The notes beneath the pieces are model-generated. The model was not told the DNA's origin. It did no database searches and saw only the letters and a list, made by a program, of their open reading frames with translations. A stretch of DNA of 18,849 bases, from NCBI GenBank assembly GCA_002410555.1, contig DHSR01000070.1, positions 1 to 18,849 on the forward strand, written 5' to 3'. The stretch is from Bacteroidales bacterium UBA5281 (lineage in GTDB: Bacteria > Bacteroidota > Bacteroidia > Bacteroidales > Lentimicrobiaceae). A program made the translations under genes and the position numbers. Position 1 is the first letter of the stretch. Each line of letters opens with the position of its first letter. Shown piece after piece: positions 1 to 7,590 of this stretch.

Positions 1-36
1 CAAAGGCTCAACACCTCAACAAACCAACAAACCCAC

Positions 37-64
37 AGATTACAGATCACAGATTACAGATTCC
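37..64. repeat. heptanucleotide tandem repeat (4 units)
   Basis: Four consecutive 7-mers are visible: AGATTAC, AGATCAC, AGATTAC, AGATTCC. They lie just beyond the stop codon of ctaB. The same heptad family occurs at 16841-16868 and, in the opposite orientation, at 16621-16648. This is direct observation; no function is assigned. Confidence 0.75.
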
Positions 65-75
65 ACCTTAGGCGG
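63..75. repeat. short GC-rich imperfect palindrome (REP-like)
   Basis: CCACC-TTA-GGCGG forms a 5-bp stem with one A.C mismatch around a 3-nt loop. It is followed by GAAAGGC. A perfect relative, CCGCC-GCA-GGCGG, lies at 16743-16755. Both sit beside heptad repeats in intergenic DNA. The remainder of 1-104 is AC-rich and shows no gene or clear terminator. Confidence 0.45.
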
Positions 76-104
76 AAAGGCACCCACTCAACGAATCAAC
101 AACC

Positions 105-977
105 TTAAATCAGCGATTCAATACTCAACAAAATCATAACCAGTAAATAGTAAAGATTAATGATCAGAAAAGAAGAGTTGAATTTCACATCTTCATTTGT
201 GGGCATAATTAGCCGGGCAAAATAAACCACCATAATTACTGAGAGTGACCAAAGCGTATAAACTATCCATATATTTTCAAACCGGTAAAAGCCGGGAAGC
301 ATAAAGGCACTTACACTGGTAGCAACTATCCATATAAATGTTATTCGTCTGATCTGTTTATTTGAGAAGTGGGTAGTGAGTGATTTCACACCGGTAAGTT
401 CATATTGTTTGCCAAACTGAAGCAGCAATAGCCAGAAGTGAGGTACCTGTCCGATAAAGAAAAAGAAAAACAAGGCCACTGCTGTTGGATTTAACATTTC
501 CCCTCCCGCAGCCACCCATCCAATAACGGGTGGCAATGCGCCAACAACACTGCCAGGAACCACTGCCAGCGCAGTTTTTTGTTTTAGCGGAGTATATATA
601 CCGTTGTACCATATATATGTAAGTAATCCAAGGAACAAGGCAATAATCCCTGAAAAATACCAAAGAAGGAATACGCCTGCAGCCGACCACACCGCAATCC
701 AACTCCATGCTTCCTTTACACTCAGTGCTCCGGAGGGCAGGGGCCGGCTTTTGGTGCGCGGCATTAATTTGTCGATGTGTCTTTCCTGCACCTGATTCAG
801 GGCCGAGGAGGCAAGCGCCAGAAAAAACACGCCAAGTCCGGGTAAAAACATTTCCCAGTGAAACTCACGTGCGAATAAAACATAGCCTGTAAGCGCGGTA
901 AGGGCTACGGGTATGGCAATACGATATTTGCCCAGTTTTCCAAGGGCCTTAAAATATGCTCTATGAACGGGTGTCAT
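105..977 (-). CDS. ctaB: protohaem IX farnesyltransferase (haem O synthase)
   Basis: This is an integral membrane UbiA-family prenyltransferase. It adds a farnesyl group to haem B to make haem O, the precursor of the haem A needed by the oxidase encoded just upstream. The 290-aa length is normal for the family. The first conserved loop reads NQVQERHID, followed by LMPRTKSRPLPSG, which is the polyprenyl-diphosphate-binding region. The second reads YTPLKQKTALAVVPGS followed by GALPPVIGW. Several hydrophobic helices follow. The first acidic position is Glu where many homologues have Asp. The ATG overlaps the TGA of ctaC (ATGA), suggesting translational coupling. It is the last gene of the operon. 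Haem A synthase (ctaA) is not in the window, so the last step of haem A synthesis must be encoded elsewhere. Confidence 0.95.
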   Translation of the reverse strand: MTPVHRAYFKALGKLGKYRIAIPVALTALTGYVLFAREFHWEMFLPGLGVFFLALASSALNQVQERHIDKLMPRTKSRPLPSGALSVKEAWSWIAVWSAAGVFLLWYFSGIIALFLGLLTYIWYNGIYTPLKQKTALAVVPGSVVGALPPVIGWVAAGGEMLNPTAVALFFFFFIGQVPHFWLLLLQFGKQYELTGVKSLTTHFSNKQIRRITFIWIVATSVSAFMLPGFYRFENIWIVYTLWSLSVIMVVYFARLIMPTNEDVKFNSSFLIINLYYLLVMILLSIESLI

Positions 978-1912
978 TTAAGCGTTTTCAGATATTCAAT
1001 GATTTCGGCCACCTCATCATCGGAAAGTTGTTCCTTGTATGAAATCATCTGACCCTGAATATAGCCTTTTACTACATCGGCATTGGGTTCGTATATGGAA
1101 CGTTTTATATATTCATCATCCACGGTAATTTCACGCTCTTTACCATCGGTTACCACCACAACATTGTGACCATATACACCCCTGAAAGTGGGCCCTATTA
1201 ACTTTGAACCATCCAGTGAATGGCACGCTATGCAGCCATTAACCTGCACCAATTGTTTGCCTTTGGCGCCGGGAACAACCGGCTTCGTAGAATCCTGTAC
1301 CGCATTGTCGGCCATACGGGTGTACCAGGCGTTAAATTCATCTACTGGCATTACCTTCACTTCGGTAAACATATAGGAGTGTGATAAGCCACAATATTCG
1401 GTGCAGAAAAGCTCATAACTACCCTCTTTTGTGCCAATAAACCACATTTTATTTTCCTTACCTGGTACAATATCTTCCTTTACCCGGAAAGCAGGAATAT
1501 ATAAACTGTGAATAACATCGGGAGAAACCATATCGAGGGTAACTGCTTTATCTTTGGGAATATAGAGTGTATCGGTCTTAATTCCATTTTCGTATTCAAA
1601 TAGCCATGACCACATTCTTGCAGTAGCCTTAATATTCATGGCATCATCGGGTGCCTTAATCATGGGCTGATAACCTGCCCAGCCATAATAGAACATACCC
1701 AATACCAAAATGGTAGGGATTACAGTCCATATAATTTCAAGGGTGTTGCTACCATGAATCTGGGTAGCTACCGGATTCCGCTTTTTGCTGTAGCGATAAG
1801 TAAACCAGAGCATGGCTGCGGTAATACCTACCAAAAATATTACTGATATACCGATAATAACCACAAAGGCATCATCGGTACCGGATACAAAATTTGAGGC
1901 TCCTGAGTACAT
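974..1912 (-). CDS. ctaC: cytochrome c oxidase subunit II with fused cytochrome c domain (caa3 type)
   Basis: The CuA-carrying subunit accepts electrons and passes them to subunit I. Two transmembrane helices (about residues 16-38 and 58-80) anchor a periplasmic cupredoxin domain. The CuA ligand set is complete: His135, then Cys170, Glu172, Cys174, His178 and Met181 in the C-T-E-Y-C-G-L-S-H-S-Y-M block. After a linker, a C-terminal class I cytochrome c domain carries CIACH at 227-231, with Met289 the likely distal ligand. This makes the enzyme a caa3 oxidase that can take electrons directly from Alternative Complex III. The chain begins with MYSGASNF and no cleavable signal is obvious. It lies 9 bp after the subunit IV gene and overlaps ctaB by 4 bp. 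Its position after subunits I, III and IV is less usual than the II-I order. Confidence 0.96.
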   Translation of the reverse strand: MYSGASNFVSGTDDAFVVIIGISVIFLVGITAAMLWFTYRYSKKRNPVATQIHGSNTLEIIWTVIPTILVLGMFYYGWAGYQPMIKAPDDAMNIKATARMWSWLFEYENGIKTDTLYIPKDKAVTLDMVSPDVIHSLYIPAFRVKEDIVPGKENKMWFIGTKEGSYELFCTEYCGLSHSYMFTEVKVMPVDEFNAWYTRMADNAVQDSTKPVVPGAKGKQLVQVNGCIACHSLDGSKLIGPTFRGVYGHNVVVVTDGKEREITVDDEYIKRSIYEPNADVVKGYIQGQMISYKEQLSDDEVAEIIEYLKTLK

Positions 1913-1921
1913 AGTAGTGTG

Positions 1922-2206
1922 CTATCTGTAAAGGTAATCAAAAAAAGTAACAATGATGACTGCAACAAAAATGGCAATCACCAATCCGAACATAATCCGG
2001 TAAATGGGTTCATCAAAACGCAGATGCATAAAATAAAGCAACACCACCAGGGCTTTGGCGGTTGCAATGACCAATGCAGCTGCAGTATTATAAGGCCCAA
2101 GTTCAATGCTGGTAATCAATACCGTAATTACAGTTAAAATAATCAGGGTAAATAGCACCAGCAGGTGGGTTTTTATTGAAACAACATGGGTTTTTTCTTC
2201 GCTCAT
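1922..2206 (-). CDS. ctaF: cytochrome c oxidase subunit IV (prokaryotic type)
   Basis: This is a small 94-aa membrane subunit of the haem-copper oxidase, thought to stabilise the complex. Three hydrophobic helices are visible (about residues 12-33, 38-62 and 68-90). The stretch LVVLLYFMHLRFDEP is the recognisable core of the COX4_pro family; the KALVVLLYFMHL-type helix end is its hallmark. It sits between subunit III (14 bp upstream) and subunit II (9 bp downstream). The assignment rests on helix pattern, motif and context together. The sequence contains no catalytic residues, and none are expected. Confidence 0.88.
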   Translation of the reverse strand: MSEEKTHVVSIKTHLLVLFTLIILTVITVLITSIELGPYNTAAALVIATAKALVVLLYFMHLRFDEPIYRIMFGLVIAIFVAVIIVTFFDYLYR

Positions 2207-2220
2207 GGTAGCACAGTGAT

Positions 2221-2841
2221 TTAATGAATAAGGTAAAACAAGGGGAAAAGGAAAATCCAGATAAGGTCAACCAGATGCCAGTAAAGTCCACTATTTTCAA
2301 GCAATTGGTATTTACCGGCATTTACTGCCCCACTTTTCACCTTTATTAAAGTAATGGTCAGCAGAACCATACCTATAATGATATGTACTCCATGCAATCC
2401 GGTCATGAAAAAGTAGAGGCTAAAAAAAAGCATATCACCATGACCCAGGTTAGCCATTAATTCAGAGCCCGGATACATGCCATGTTCAAATTTTGCACCC
2501 CACTCAAAATATTTGTTTATCATGAACACCAGCGCAAGAAGCAAGGTTAGACCAAGCATAATCATGGTTAACTTTTTGTTGTGTTTTTGCATGGCTGTAA
2601 TGGCAATGGCTACCGTAGCACTACTGATCAGCAGAATTACCGTATTGATAAAGCCCATGGTAACGCTCAGTTCCTGGTGGGCAAGATGAAAAGCCACCGG
2701 ATTTCTAAAACGGTAAACCGAATAAACGATAAAGAGACCCCCGAAGAGCAATATTTCCGTAAAGATAAACAGCCACATGCCGATTTTGGAAGCCGTATCG
2801 TCACGATGAAGGTCAACAGAAGGATTGATTGTTGTTTCCAT
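2221..2841 (-). CDS. ctaE: cytochrome c oxidase subunit III
   Basis: This is a 206-aa membrane subunit associated with the catalytic core. It is the short five-helix form, lacking the first two helices of the seven-helix proteins. Recognisable blocks are IGMWLFIFTEILLFGGLF near residues 20-37 (with the conserved Glu of the TEI/SE motif), YFFMTGLHGVHIIIGM near 143-158, and YWHLVDLIWIFLFPLFYL at the C-terminus. It starts 6 bp after the subunit I stop codon and precedes subunit IV, as expected for co-translated oxidase subunits. The family supports proton uptake and turnover stability of subunit I. Confidence 0.95.
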   Translation of the reverse strand: METTINPSVDLHRDDTASKIGMWLFIFTEILLFGGLFIVYSVYRFRNPVAFHLAHQELSVTMGFINTVILLISSATVAIAITAMQKHNKKLTMIMLGLTLLLALVFMINKYFEWGAKFEHGMYPGSELMANLGHGDMLFFSLYFFMTGLHGVHIIIGMVLLTITLIKVKSGAVNAGKYQLLENSGLYWHLVDLIWIFLFPLFYLIH

Positions 2842-2847
2842 AGATGC

Positions 2848-4458
2848 TTATTTGTAGTCGTAAGGGCCTGTGGTAACTGTAGGAATTTCTTCAAAATTTT
2901 CCACTGTTGGTGGCGATTGGATCTGCCATTCAAGGGTTTTCCCATCCCAGGGATCATCAACAGCTTTACCGGTCATCTTACGGGCACGGGAAAGATTCAC
3001 CAGAATAACGGTTAAACCTATGGCCATTATCCATGAACCAATGGTTGAGAGCAAATTGGCCGGTTCAAACATAGGAATATAATCGTAATAACGACGGGGC
3101 ATTCCCATTAATCCCAGATAAAACATAGGGAAGTACAACAGGTTAAATCCAATAAAAAAGATCAATAGTCCAATGTTGGCTACCCTGATGTTATACATTT
3201 TTGCGAACATCTTTGGATACCAGTAGTGCAGTGCACCAAAGAATGCAAATCCGGTACCACCGAAAACAATATAATGGAAGTGAGCCACAACAAAAGCGGT
3301 GTCGTGCACATGAATATCAGTGGCAAGAGAGCCAACCACCAGGCCGGAGAAACCTCCGATCATGAATACAAAAATAAATGCTATTGCCCACAGGAAGGGG
3401 GGTTGTATGTTGATGGAACCTTTATACATGGTGGCCGTCCAGTTAAATACTTTGATGGCTGATGGTATAGCGACCAAAAAAGTAAGCAGAGAGAACACCC
3501 AGCGAGAGGTAGAGCTCATTCCGGAGGTAAACATATGGTGGCCCCAGACAAAGTACCCGACAAATGCGATGGCCATGGAGGAAATAATGATGGCTGTGTA
3601 TCCAAAAATCGTTTTTCGGGCGAAAGTTGGTATTATTTCGGTGATTACGCCCATGGCCGGCAAAATCATGATGTAAACGGCAGGGTGAGAATAAATCCAA
3701 AAGAGGTGTTGATATAAAATAGGGTCACCGCCAATGGTAGGATCAAAGAAGCCAATACCCAGCAGTCGTTCGGCCATTACCATAAGGAAAGTAATTCCAA
3801 TAATGGGTGTGGCAAGCAATTGAATCCATCCGGTACCATAAAGTGTCCAGCAAAACAGTGGCATACGCATCCAGCCCATACCGGGTGCCCGCATGCGGTG
3901 CATGGTTACTATAAAGTTGAGGCCGGTGAGTATGGAAGAGAAACCTAAAATAAAAGCTCCCGTTACTGCTGCTACCACATTGGTGTTGGTTTTCAGGCTG
4001 TATGGTGCGTAAAAAGTCCAGCCGGTATCCGGAGGACCATCACCCATAAATTGAGAGATCAAAACGACAATGGCTCCTATAATATATAAATACCAGCTCG
4101 CCAGGTTAAGCCGCGGAAAAGCCACGTCTTTGGCACCAATAAGTATGGGAAGGAAAAAGTTTCCATATACAGCCGCAACTCCCGGAATCACAAATAAAAA
4201 AATCATGGTGAGACCGTGGAGGGTAAACAGGCCATTGTAGGTTTGTGCACCCATAATTTGTTCTCCTGGTGCAATAAGCTCGTATTTCATCAATAATCCC
4301 ATCACTACTCCGGACAGGAAAAAAGTCATCATTGAATAAAAATAGAGCAAGCCAATGCGCTTGTGATCGGTGGTGGTAAGCCAACCAGCCAATCCTTTAT
4401 ATTTGCCCTGGTATTCGAGATAGTTGGGCTCCTGGTGATGAATTGTTTGTTCAGCCAT
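2848..4458 (-). CDS. ctaD: cytochrome c oxidase subunit I, type A2 haem-copper oxidase
   Basis: The catalytic subunit reduces O2 to water and pumps protons. It has 536 aa and about 12 helices. Haem and copper ligands are all present: His81 (LHGLTMIF), His258 and Tyr262 (YSHPAVY, the CuB ligand and cross-linked Tyr), His307-His308 (GHHMF), and His393/His395 (VAHFHYIVFG). D-channel residues Asn100 and Asp111 are conserved, as is K-channel Lys336 (PSAIKVFNW). Helix VI has Tyr256-Ser257 before HPAVY, and Ala260 replaces the usual Glu. That is the signature of A2-type oxidases such as the caa3 of Rhodothermus marinus. The usual Thr of PTGIK is Ser333 here. The gene starts 7 bp after sco and is followed by subunit III. 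Confidence 0.97.
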   Translation of the reverse strand: MAEQTIHHQEPNYLEYQGKYKGLAGWLTTTDHKRIGLLYFYSMMTFFLSGVVMGLLMKYELIAPGEQIMGAQTYNGLFTLHGLTMIFLFVIPGVAAVYGNFFLPILIGAKDVAFPRLNLASWYLYIIGAIVVLISQFMGDGPPDTGWTFYAPYSLKTNTNVVAAVTGAFILGFSSILTGLNFIVTMHRMRAPGMGWMRMPLFCWTLYGTGWIQLLATPIIGITFLMVMAERLLGIGFFDPTIGGDPILYQHLFWIYSHPAVYIMILPAMGVITEIIPTFARKTIFGYTAIIISSMAIAFVGYFVWGHHMFTSGMSSTSRWVFSLLTFLVAIPSAIKVFNWTATMYKGSINIQPPFLWAIAFIFVFMIGGFSGLVVGSLATDIHVHDTAFVVAHFHYIVFGGTGFAFFGALHYWYPKMFAKMYNIRVANIGLLIFFIGFNLLYFPMFYLGLMGMPRRYYDYIPMFEPANLLSTIGSWIMAIGLTVILVNLSRARKMTGKAVDDPWDGKTLEWQIQSPPTVENFEEIPTVTTGPYDYK

Positions 4459-4465
4459 TTTCGAT

Positions 4466-5272
4466 TTATTCTGAGGTTTGTGTTGGTTTTTTACGGGGTT
4501 TAAAAATCAGGATCAATAGAACAACTGCAGCAATAAAAAGGATTACCGTGCCGGCAACTTTAGTAACATTCATCACATACTGCTGACCGGCCGGATCGTA
4601 GGTGTAACAAAACTGAAGCACCTTAAAAATGGTTGGGCCACTTTTGCCCTGAGCGGTTTCAGCTATTGCCATCTTAAACTCAAAAGGAAGAAAATAAGTA
4701 CCCTGAAGATAACGGGTTATTTTGCCATCGGGGCTAAGCATGATCAGGGCTGCCGAATGCATGTAATCGTTCCCGGCTTTCTTATACCTGAAACCGGTTA
4801 TTTCTGTTCCAAGCGCAGCATTGGCACTATCGGCTGTATAAAACTGCCAGCCGGAAACATCCACGGGTTTTGTAATAAGGTGAAGATAGTTTTTACGTTT
4901 GTTTATCGCAAGCTGGCTGCCTTCTGTAGGATCAAAACTTACCGTTATTACCTGAAAATCTTTACCCAGTTCGAGGTCAGTTTTACTGATCAGTTCAGCC
5001 ATACTGGTCATCAAGGGGCTGCATAAACCCGGACAACGATAATAAACCCACATTAAAACAGTGGGCTTATCAATGAGTTCTCTGAGTTTAACTTCTTTAC
5101 CCGATGTGTCGATGATGGTGATAGATTCAGGCACGTATTCATCCAGATGTTCAACAATGCCTATTTCCAGTTCCGGGGTTTTAATGTCCTTTGTTGCATT
5201 GATGGTTTGACTATTCACCAATAATGGAAACAACAAATTAATGAGTACTATAAATCTTATCATTTTTTTCAT
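4466..5272 (-). CDS. SCO1/SenC family copper chaperone for CuA assembly
   Basis: This is a membrane-anchored thioredoxin-fold protein that delivers copper to, or reduces, the CuA site of oxidase subunit II. The 268-aa product has an N-terminal signal or anchor (residues 1-20, ending VNSQ). The copper-binding CPGLC motif (Cys80, Cys84) lies in YYRCPGLCSPL, and the third ligand is His172 in the DYMHSAALIMLSPDG block. VSFDPTEG at 111-118 is also typical. A C-terminal helix (about 238-257) follows the domain, with a short basic tail facing the cytoplasm. The gene lies between actF (33 bp upstream) and ctaD (7 bp downstream), which links it to the caa3 oxidase. Confidence 0.94.
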   Translation of the reverse strand: MKKMIRFIVLINLLFPLLVNSQTINATKDIKTPELEIGIVEHLDEYVPESITIIDTSGKEVKLRELIDKPTVLMWVYYRCPGLCSPLMTSMAELISKTDLELGKDFQVITVSFDPTEGSQLAINKRKNYLHLITKPVDVSGWQFYTADSANAALGTEITGFRYKKAGNDYMHSAALIMLSPDGKITRYLQGTYFLPFEFKMAIAETAQGKSGPTIFKVLQFCYTYDPAGQQYVMNVTKVAGTVILFIAAVVLLILIFKPRKKPTQTSE

Positions 5273-5305
5273 AGATTCTTAAATTTGGTTCCAAAGTTAA
5301 CCAAA

Positions 5306-6469
5306 TTAATGCACATGATGATGAACACTTTCTTCCAGATAGGGATGCCTTTCAGGTATCAGTGGTGCTGCTGCAAGCGTTTTTCCAAAGATAAAGAGGA
5401 AAAGCCCGGCAAAACCAACGAAAAACCCTATTTCAGGAAGACCAAATACAGGTGCATGAACCACGCCGGGGAAAATTTGTTCATAAAGATCGATATATTG
5501 ACCTGCAATAAGCAGTATGCAAATGGTCATCACTACTTTCATATTTTTATTTAATACCTGAGGTAAAAGAAATACAAAAGGAATAAACCAATTAATCAGG
5601 TAATTAATGTAAAATATTTCCTTAAACCCATGGTTCCACCGTGAGTAGAAGTATTCTGTTTCCTCAGGTATGTTACCGTACCATATGAGCATAAACTGTG
5701 AAAATCCAAAATAGCCCCAGATGATACTAAGCATAAAGATATATCTGGAAAAGTCGAGCAGATGGCTTTTATTCAGCTCCTTGAAATAACCACGCCTATG
5801 CAACAGAATTACACTCAGCGCTATCATGGCTGAACCATGCTGGAATGCAGCTACAAGATTCTTTAATGAAAAAATGGTGCTAAACCAGTGTGGCTCAATA
5901 GACATAATCCAATCGAAGGTACCAAGCGAAAAGGTTAAGGCCAATAGGAAGATATATATTTTCGAAAGCATTTCACTTTTTTCAAAGAAGTGCAATCCAC
6001 CTTTTTCATCTTCGGCCAGCGAGGCTTTTCGCATCAGTTTGGTCATCACCATCCAGGCAATGAAGAACAATACCATTCTGATAAAAAAGAAAGGGACATT
6101 CAGGTAAGGTGATTTATGCTGTAACAATGGATCGACAGCAAGAGCTTCAGGATGGCTCCAGTGGTAAAGTGAGTGCATGCCGAAGAAAACAAGCAGCATA
6201 ATGATGCCGGCATAGGGAATGTATGCCATCAGTGCCTCTCCTATACGTTTAAACATAGCCGACCAGCCCGATTGCGTAATGTATTGAATGGCAATAAAAA
6301 AACTGGCTCCAATGGCAATGGACAGAAACATGTAATTATTCAGCAACAGGTTTGCCCAGGCACGATCGGGATCTGAAAAAAAACTGATTACAATCACAAT
6401 AAGCCCCAGAGCCGCCATACTTAAAGTAATGTATTGAAATCTTTTTGATAAATTAAATTTTGTTTCCAT
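5306..6469 (-). CDS. actF: Alternative Complex III quinol-oxidising subunit ActF (NrfD/PsrC-like)
   Basis: This polytopic membrane subunit resembles ActC and belongs to the NrfD/PsrC-like fold. It pairs with ActC in the membrane part of the quinol:cytochrome c or oxidase oxidoreductase. The 387-aa product starts METKFNLSKRF. I chose this start at 6469, 8 nt beyond the actE stop codon, over an upstream in-frame ATG at 6505 that would overlap actE by 29 nt. About ten hydrophobic helices are visible, with loops such as HSLYHWSHPEA and LGTFDWIMSIEPHWFST (about residue 195). The C-terminus is His-rich (SVHHHVH). The gene ends 33 bp before sco. The call rests on the complete act gene order and the family-like sequence. 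Confidence 0.92.
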   Translation of the reverse strand: METKFNLSKRFQYITLSMAALGLIVIVISFFSDPDRAWANLLLNNYMFLSIAIGASFFIAIQYITQSGWSAMFKRIGEALMAYIPYAGIIMLLVFFGMHSLYHWSHPEALAVDPLLQHKSPYLNVPFFFIRMVLFFIAWMVMTKLMRKASLAEDEKGGLHFFEKSEMLSKIYIFLLALTFSLGTFDWIMSIEPHWFSTIFSLKNLVAAFQHGSAMIALSVILLHRRGYFKELNKSHLLDFSRYIFMLSIIWGYFGFSQFMLIWYGNIPEETEYFYSRWNHGFKEIFYINYLINWFIPFVFLLPQVLNKNMKVVMTICILLIAGQYIDLYEQIFPGVVHAPVFGLPEIGFFVGFAGLFLFIFGKTLAAAPLIPERHPYLEESVHHHVH

Positions 6470-6476
6470 CGCAGCG

Positions 6477-7055
6477 CTATTTTGCAGGGTTATTTTGCAG
6501 TTCATGTTTCACAAAAAGGGCAATCTTCCATCGGTCATCGGGTCTGATCAAATCGCCATGGGGTGCCATTACCTGATAACCGGCAGTAATTACATGAAAG
6601 ATATCGGCATCCGGAGCTGCCAGCATCTTTTCAGTAAGCAGAGAGGCTGGTTTAATGGCATACCGGCCACTGGTAAACAGGTAACCATTACCATCGCCGG
6701 CTGTTCCGTGGCATTGACTGCAAAAAATATCATACATGGCCTTGCCCTGATTGATGTTTTCATCATTTACTTCTAATGGGTTAACAAGAGATACTGCTGC
6801 TTTGGCCCGTCCTTCAGGAGTATTCTCAAAGGCATAAGGTATCATCTCTCTGGGAATTGTATTGGATGCAGGAAGACGCATGGTTGAACTGTCAGCAAAA
6901 ACAGCATTGGGGCTATAAGTTTCAAAGGCCAGTGAATGGGCCATGTCCGGAAAATACTCATAGCCCTTGTCGTTCCGGGTGCGATCGCAGGATACGATGA
7001 CCAGCGCGAATACGCAGGCAATGAGTAGATTAAATAATATCCTTATACTTTTCAT
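6477..7055 (-). CDS. actE: Alternative Complex III monohaem cytochrome c lipoprotein ActE
   Basis: This 192-aa periplasmic cytochrome is anchored by lipid. The N-terminus is a lipoprotein signal ending in VIVSC, with Cys23 as the lipidated residue. One haem c site, CSQCH, lies at 112-116, and Met163 (QVMAPHG) is the probable distal ligand. In ACIII the ActE haem is the proposed exit to the oxidase. I chose the start at 7055 because it gives a clean signal peptide 7 bp after the actD stop. A longer reading from 7166 adds 37 residues without a signal and lies inside actD. The gene is followed by actF after 7 bp. Confidence 0.94.
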   Translation of the reverse strand: MKSIRILFNLLIACVFALVIVSCDRTRNDKGYEYFPDMAHSLAFETYSPNAVFADSSTMRLPASNTIPREMIPYAFENTPEGRAKAAVSLVNPLEVNDENINQGKAMYDIFCSQCHGTAGDGNGYLFTSGRYAIKPASLLTEKMLAAPDADIFHVITAGYQVMAPHGDLIRPDDRWKIALFVKHELQNNPAK

Positions 7056-7062
7056 CGGCCTT

Positions 7063-7590
7063 TTAATTTTCGGGTTCAATATTCTTTTCATATACCTCAA
7101 CGGCTCCTTCGGCTTTGAGTAACTCAGCCAATCGCTGGTACTCGCTATCGTTGGCTGATTTGTCAAATACCATTACAAATTTATCATCGGTTGATCGGGG
7201 ATCGGGCAATACATAGGCTTTACCCGGATAAATTTTGGCTCTGGCCGAAAAGGTGAATAAACTGGCAATGGTTACCACCAGAATGGTGATAACAATGGTA
7301 ACCACCAAAAATGAGGGGAATGCATTGGTTGGCTTGCCTCCGTAATTTATGGGCCAGTCAATTACTGCCGTGTAATACATAAAGGCCAGGACGCCCAATG
7401 CACCAAACAGTCCGAACAGAAAAGCTGCGAAAGTAAAACGGGTTTTCTTACCCATGGCTTCTATGGCTTCATATACCGGATAGGGTGAATAGATTTCCTG
7501 TATCTGAAAACCCTGTTTTTGGGTTTCGTTCACCGCGGCCATAAGTTGAGCTTCTTCGTCAAAAACGCCAACTACAAAATGATTATTCAT
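7063..7590 (-). CDS. actD: Alternative Complex III membrane subunit ActD (DUF3341)
   Basis: This is a 175-aa subunit with a soluble N-terminal part (FVVGVFDEEAQLMAAV, typical of DUF3341), two transmembrane helices (about 53-75 and 93-114), and a C-terminal soluble region. It has no cofactor motifs. In the known ACIII complexes ActD stabilises the membrane part next to ActC. Its ATG lies inside the end of actC (8-bp overlap), suggesting coupled translation. Only 7 bp separate it from actE. The residues GFQIQEIYSPYPVYEAIEAM near 27-46 form the conserved family block. Confidence 0.92.
   Translation of the reverse strand: MNNHFVVGVFDEEAQLMAAVNETQKQGFQIQEIYSPYPVYEAIEAMGKKTRFTFAAFLFGLFGALGVLAFMYYTAVIDWPINYGGKPTNAFPSFLVVTIVITILVVTIASLFTFSARAKIYPGKAYVLPDPRSTDDKFVMVFDKSANDSEYQRLAELLKAEGAVEVYEKNIEPEN

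Noticed and set aside
37..64. CRISPR array from the short repeats
   Set aside because: Units are 7 bp in direct tandem without spacers, so they do not fit a CRISPR array.
105..977. CtaB Glu in place of the first Asp of the substrate loop as a defect
   Set aside because: The NQxQE form occurs in an otherwise normal loop, and a conservative change of this kind is probably a subfamily trait.
2581..3015. 144-codon plus-strand reading frame across ctaE/ctaD
   Set aside because: It is antisense to two certain oxidase genes and has no recognisable protein features.
6470..6505. Longer actF start at 6505
   Set aside because: It would overlap actE by 29 nt and add 12 residues that do not look like the family N-terminus. 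METKFNL at 6469 fits the 7-bp spacing seen across the operon.
7056..7166. Longer actE start at 7166
   Set aside because: The extra 37 residues lie within actD and hide the lipoprotein signal. The ATG at 7055 gives a proper signal and lipobox.
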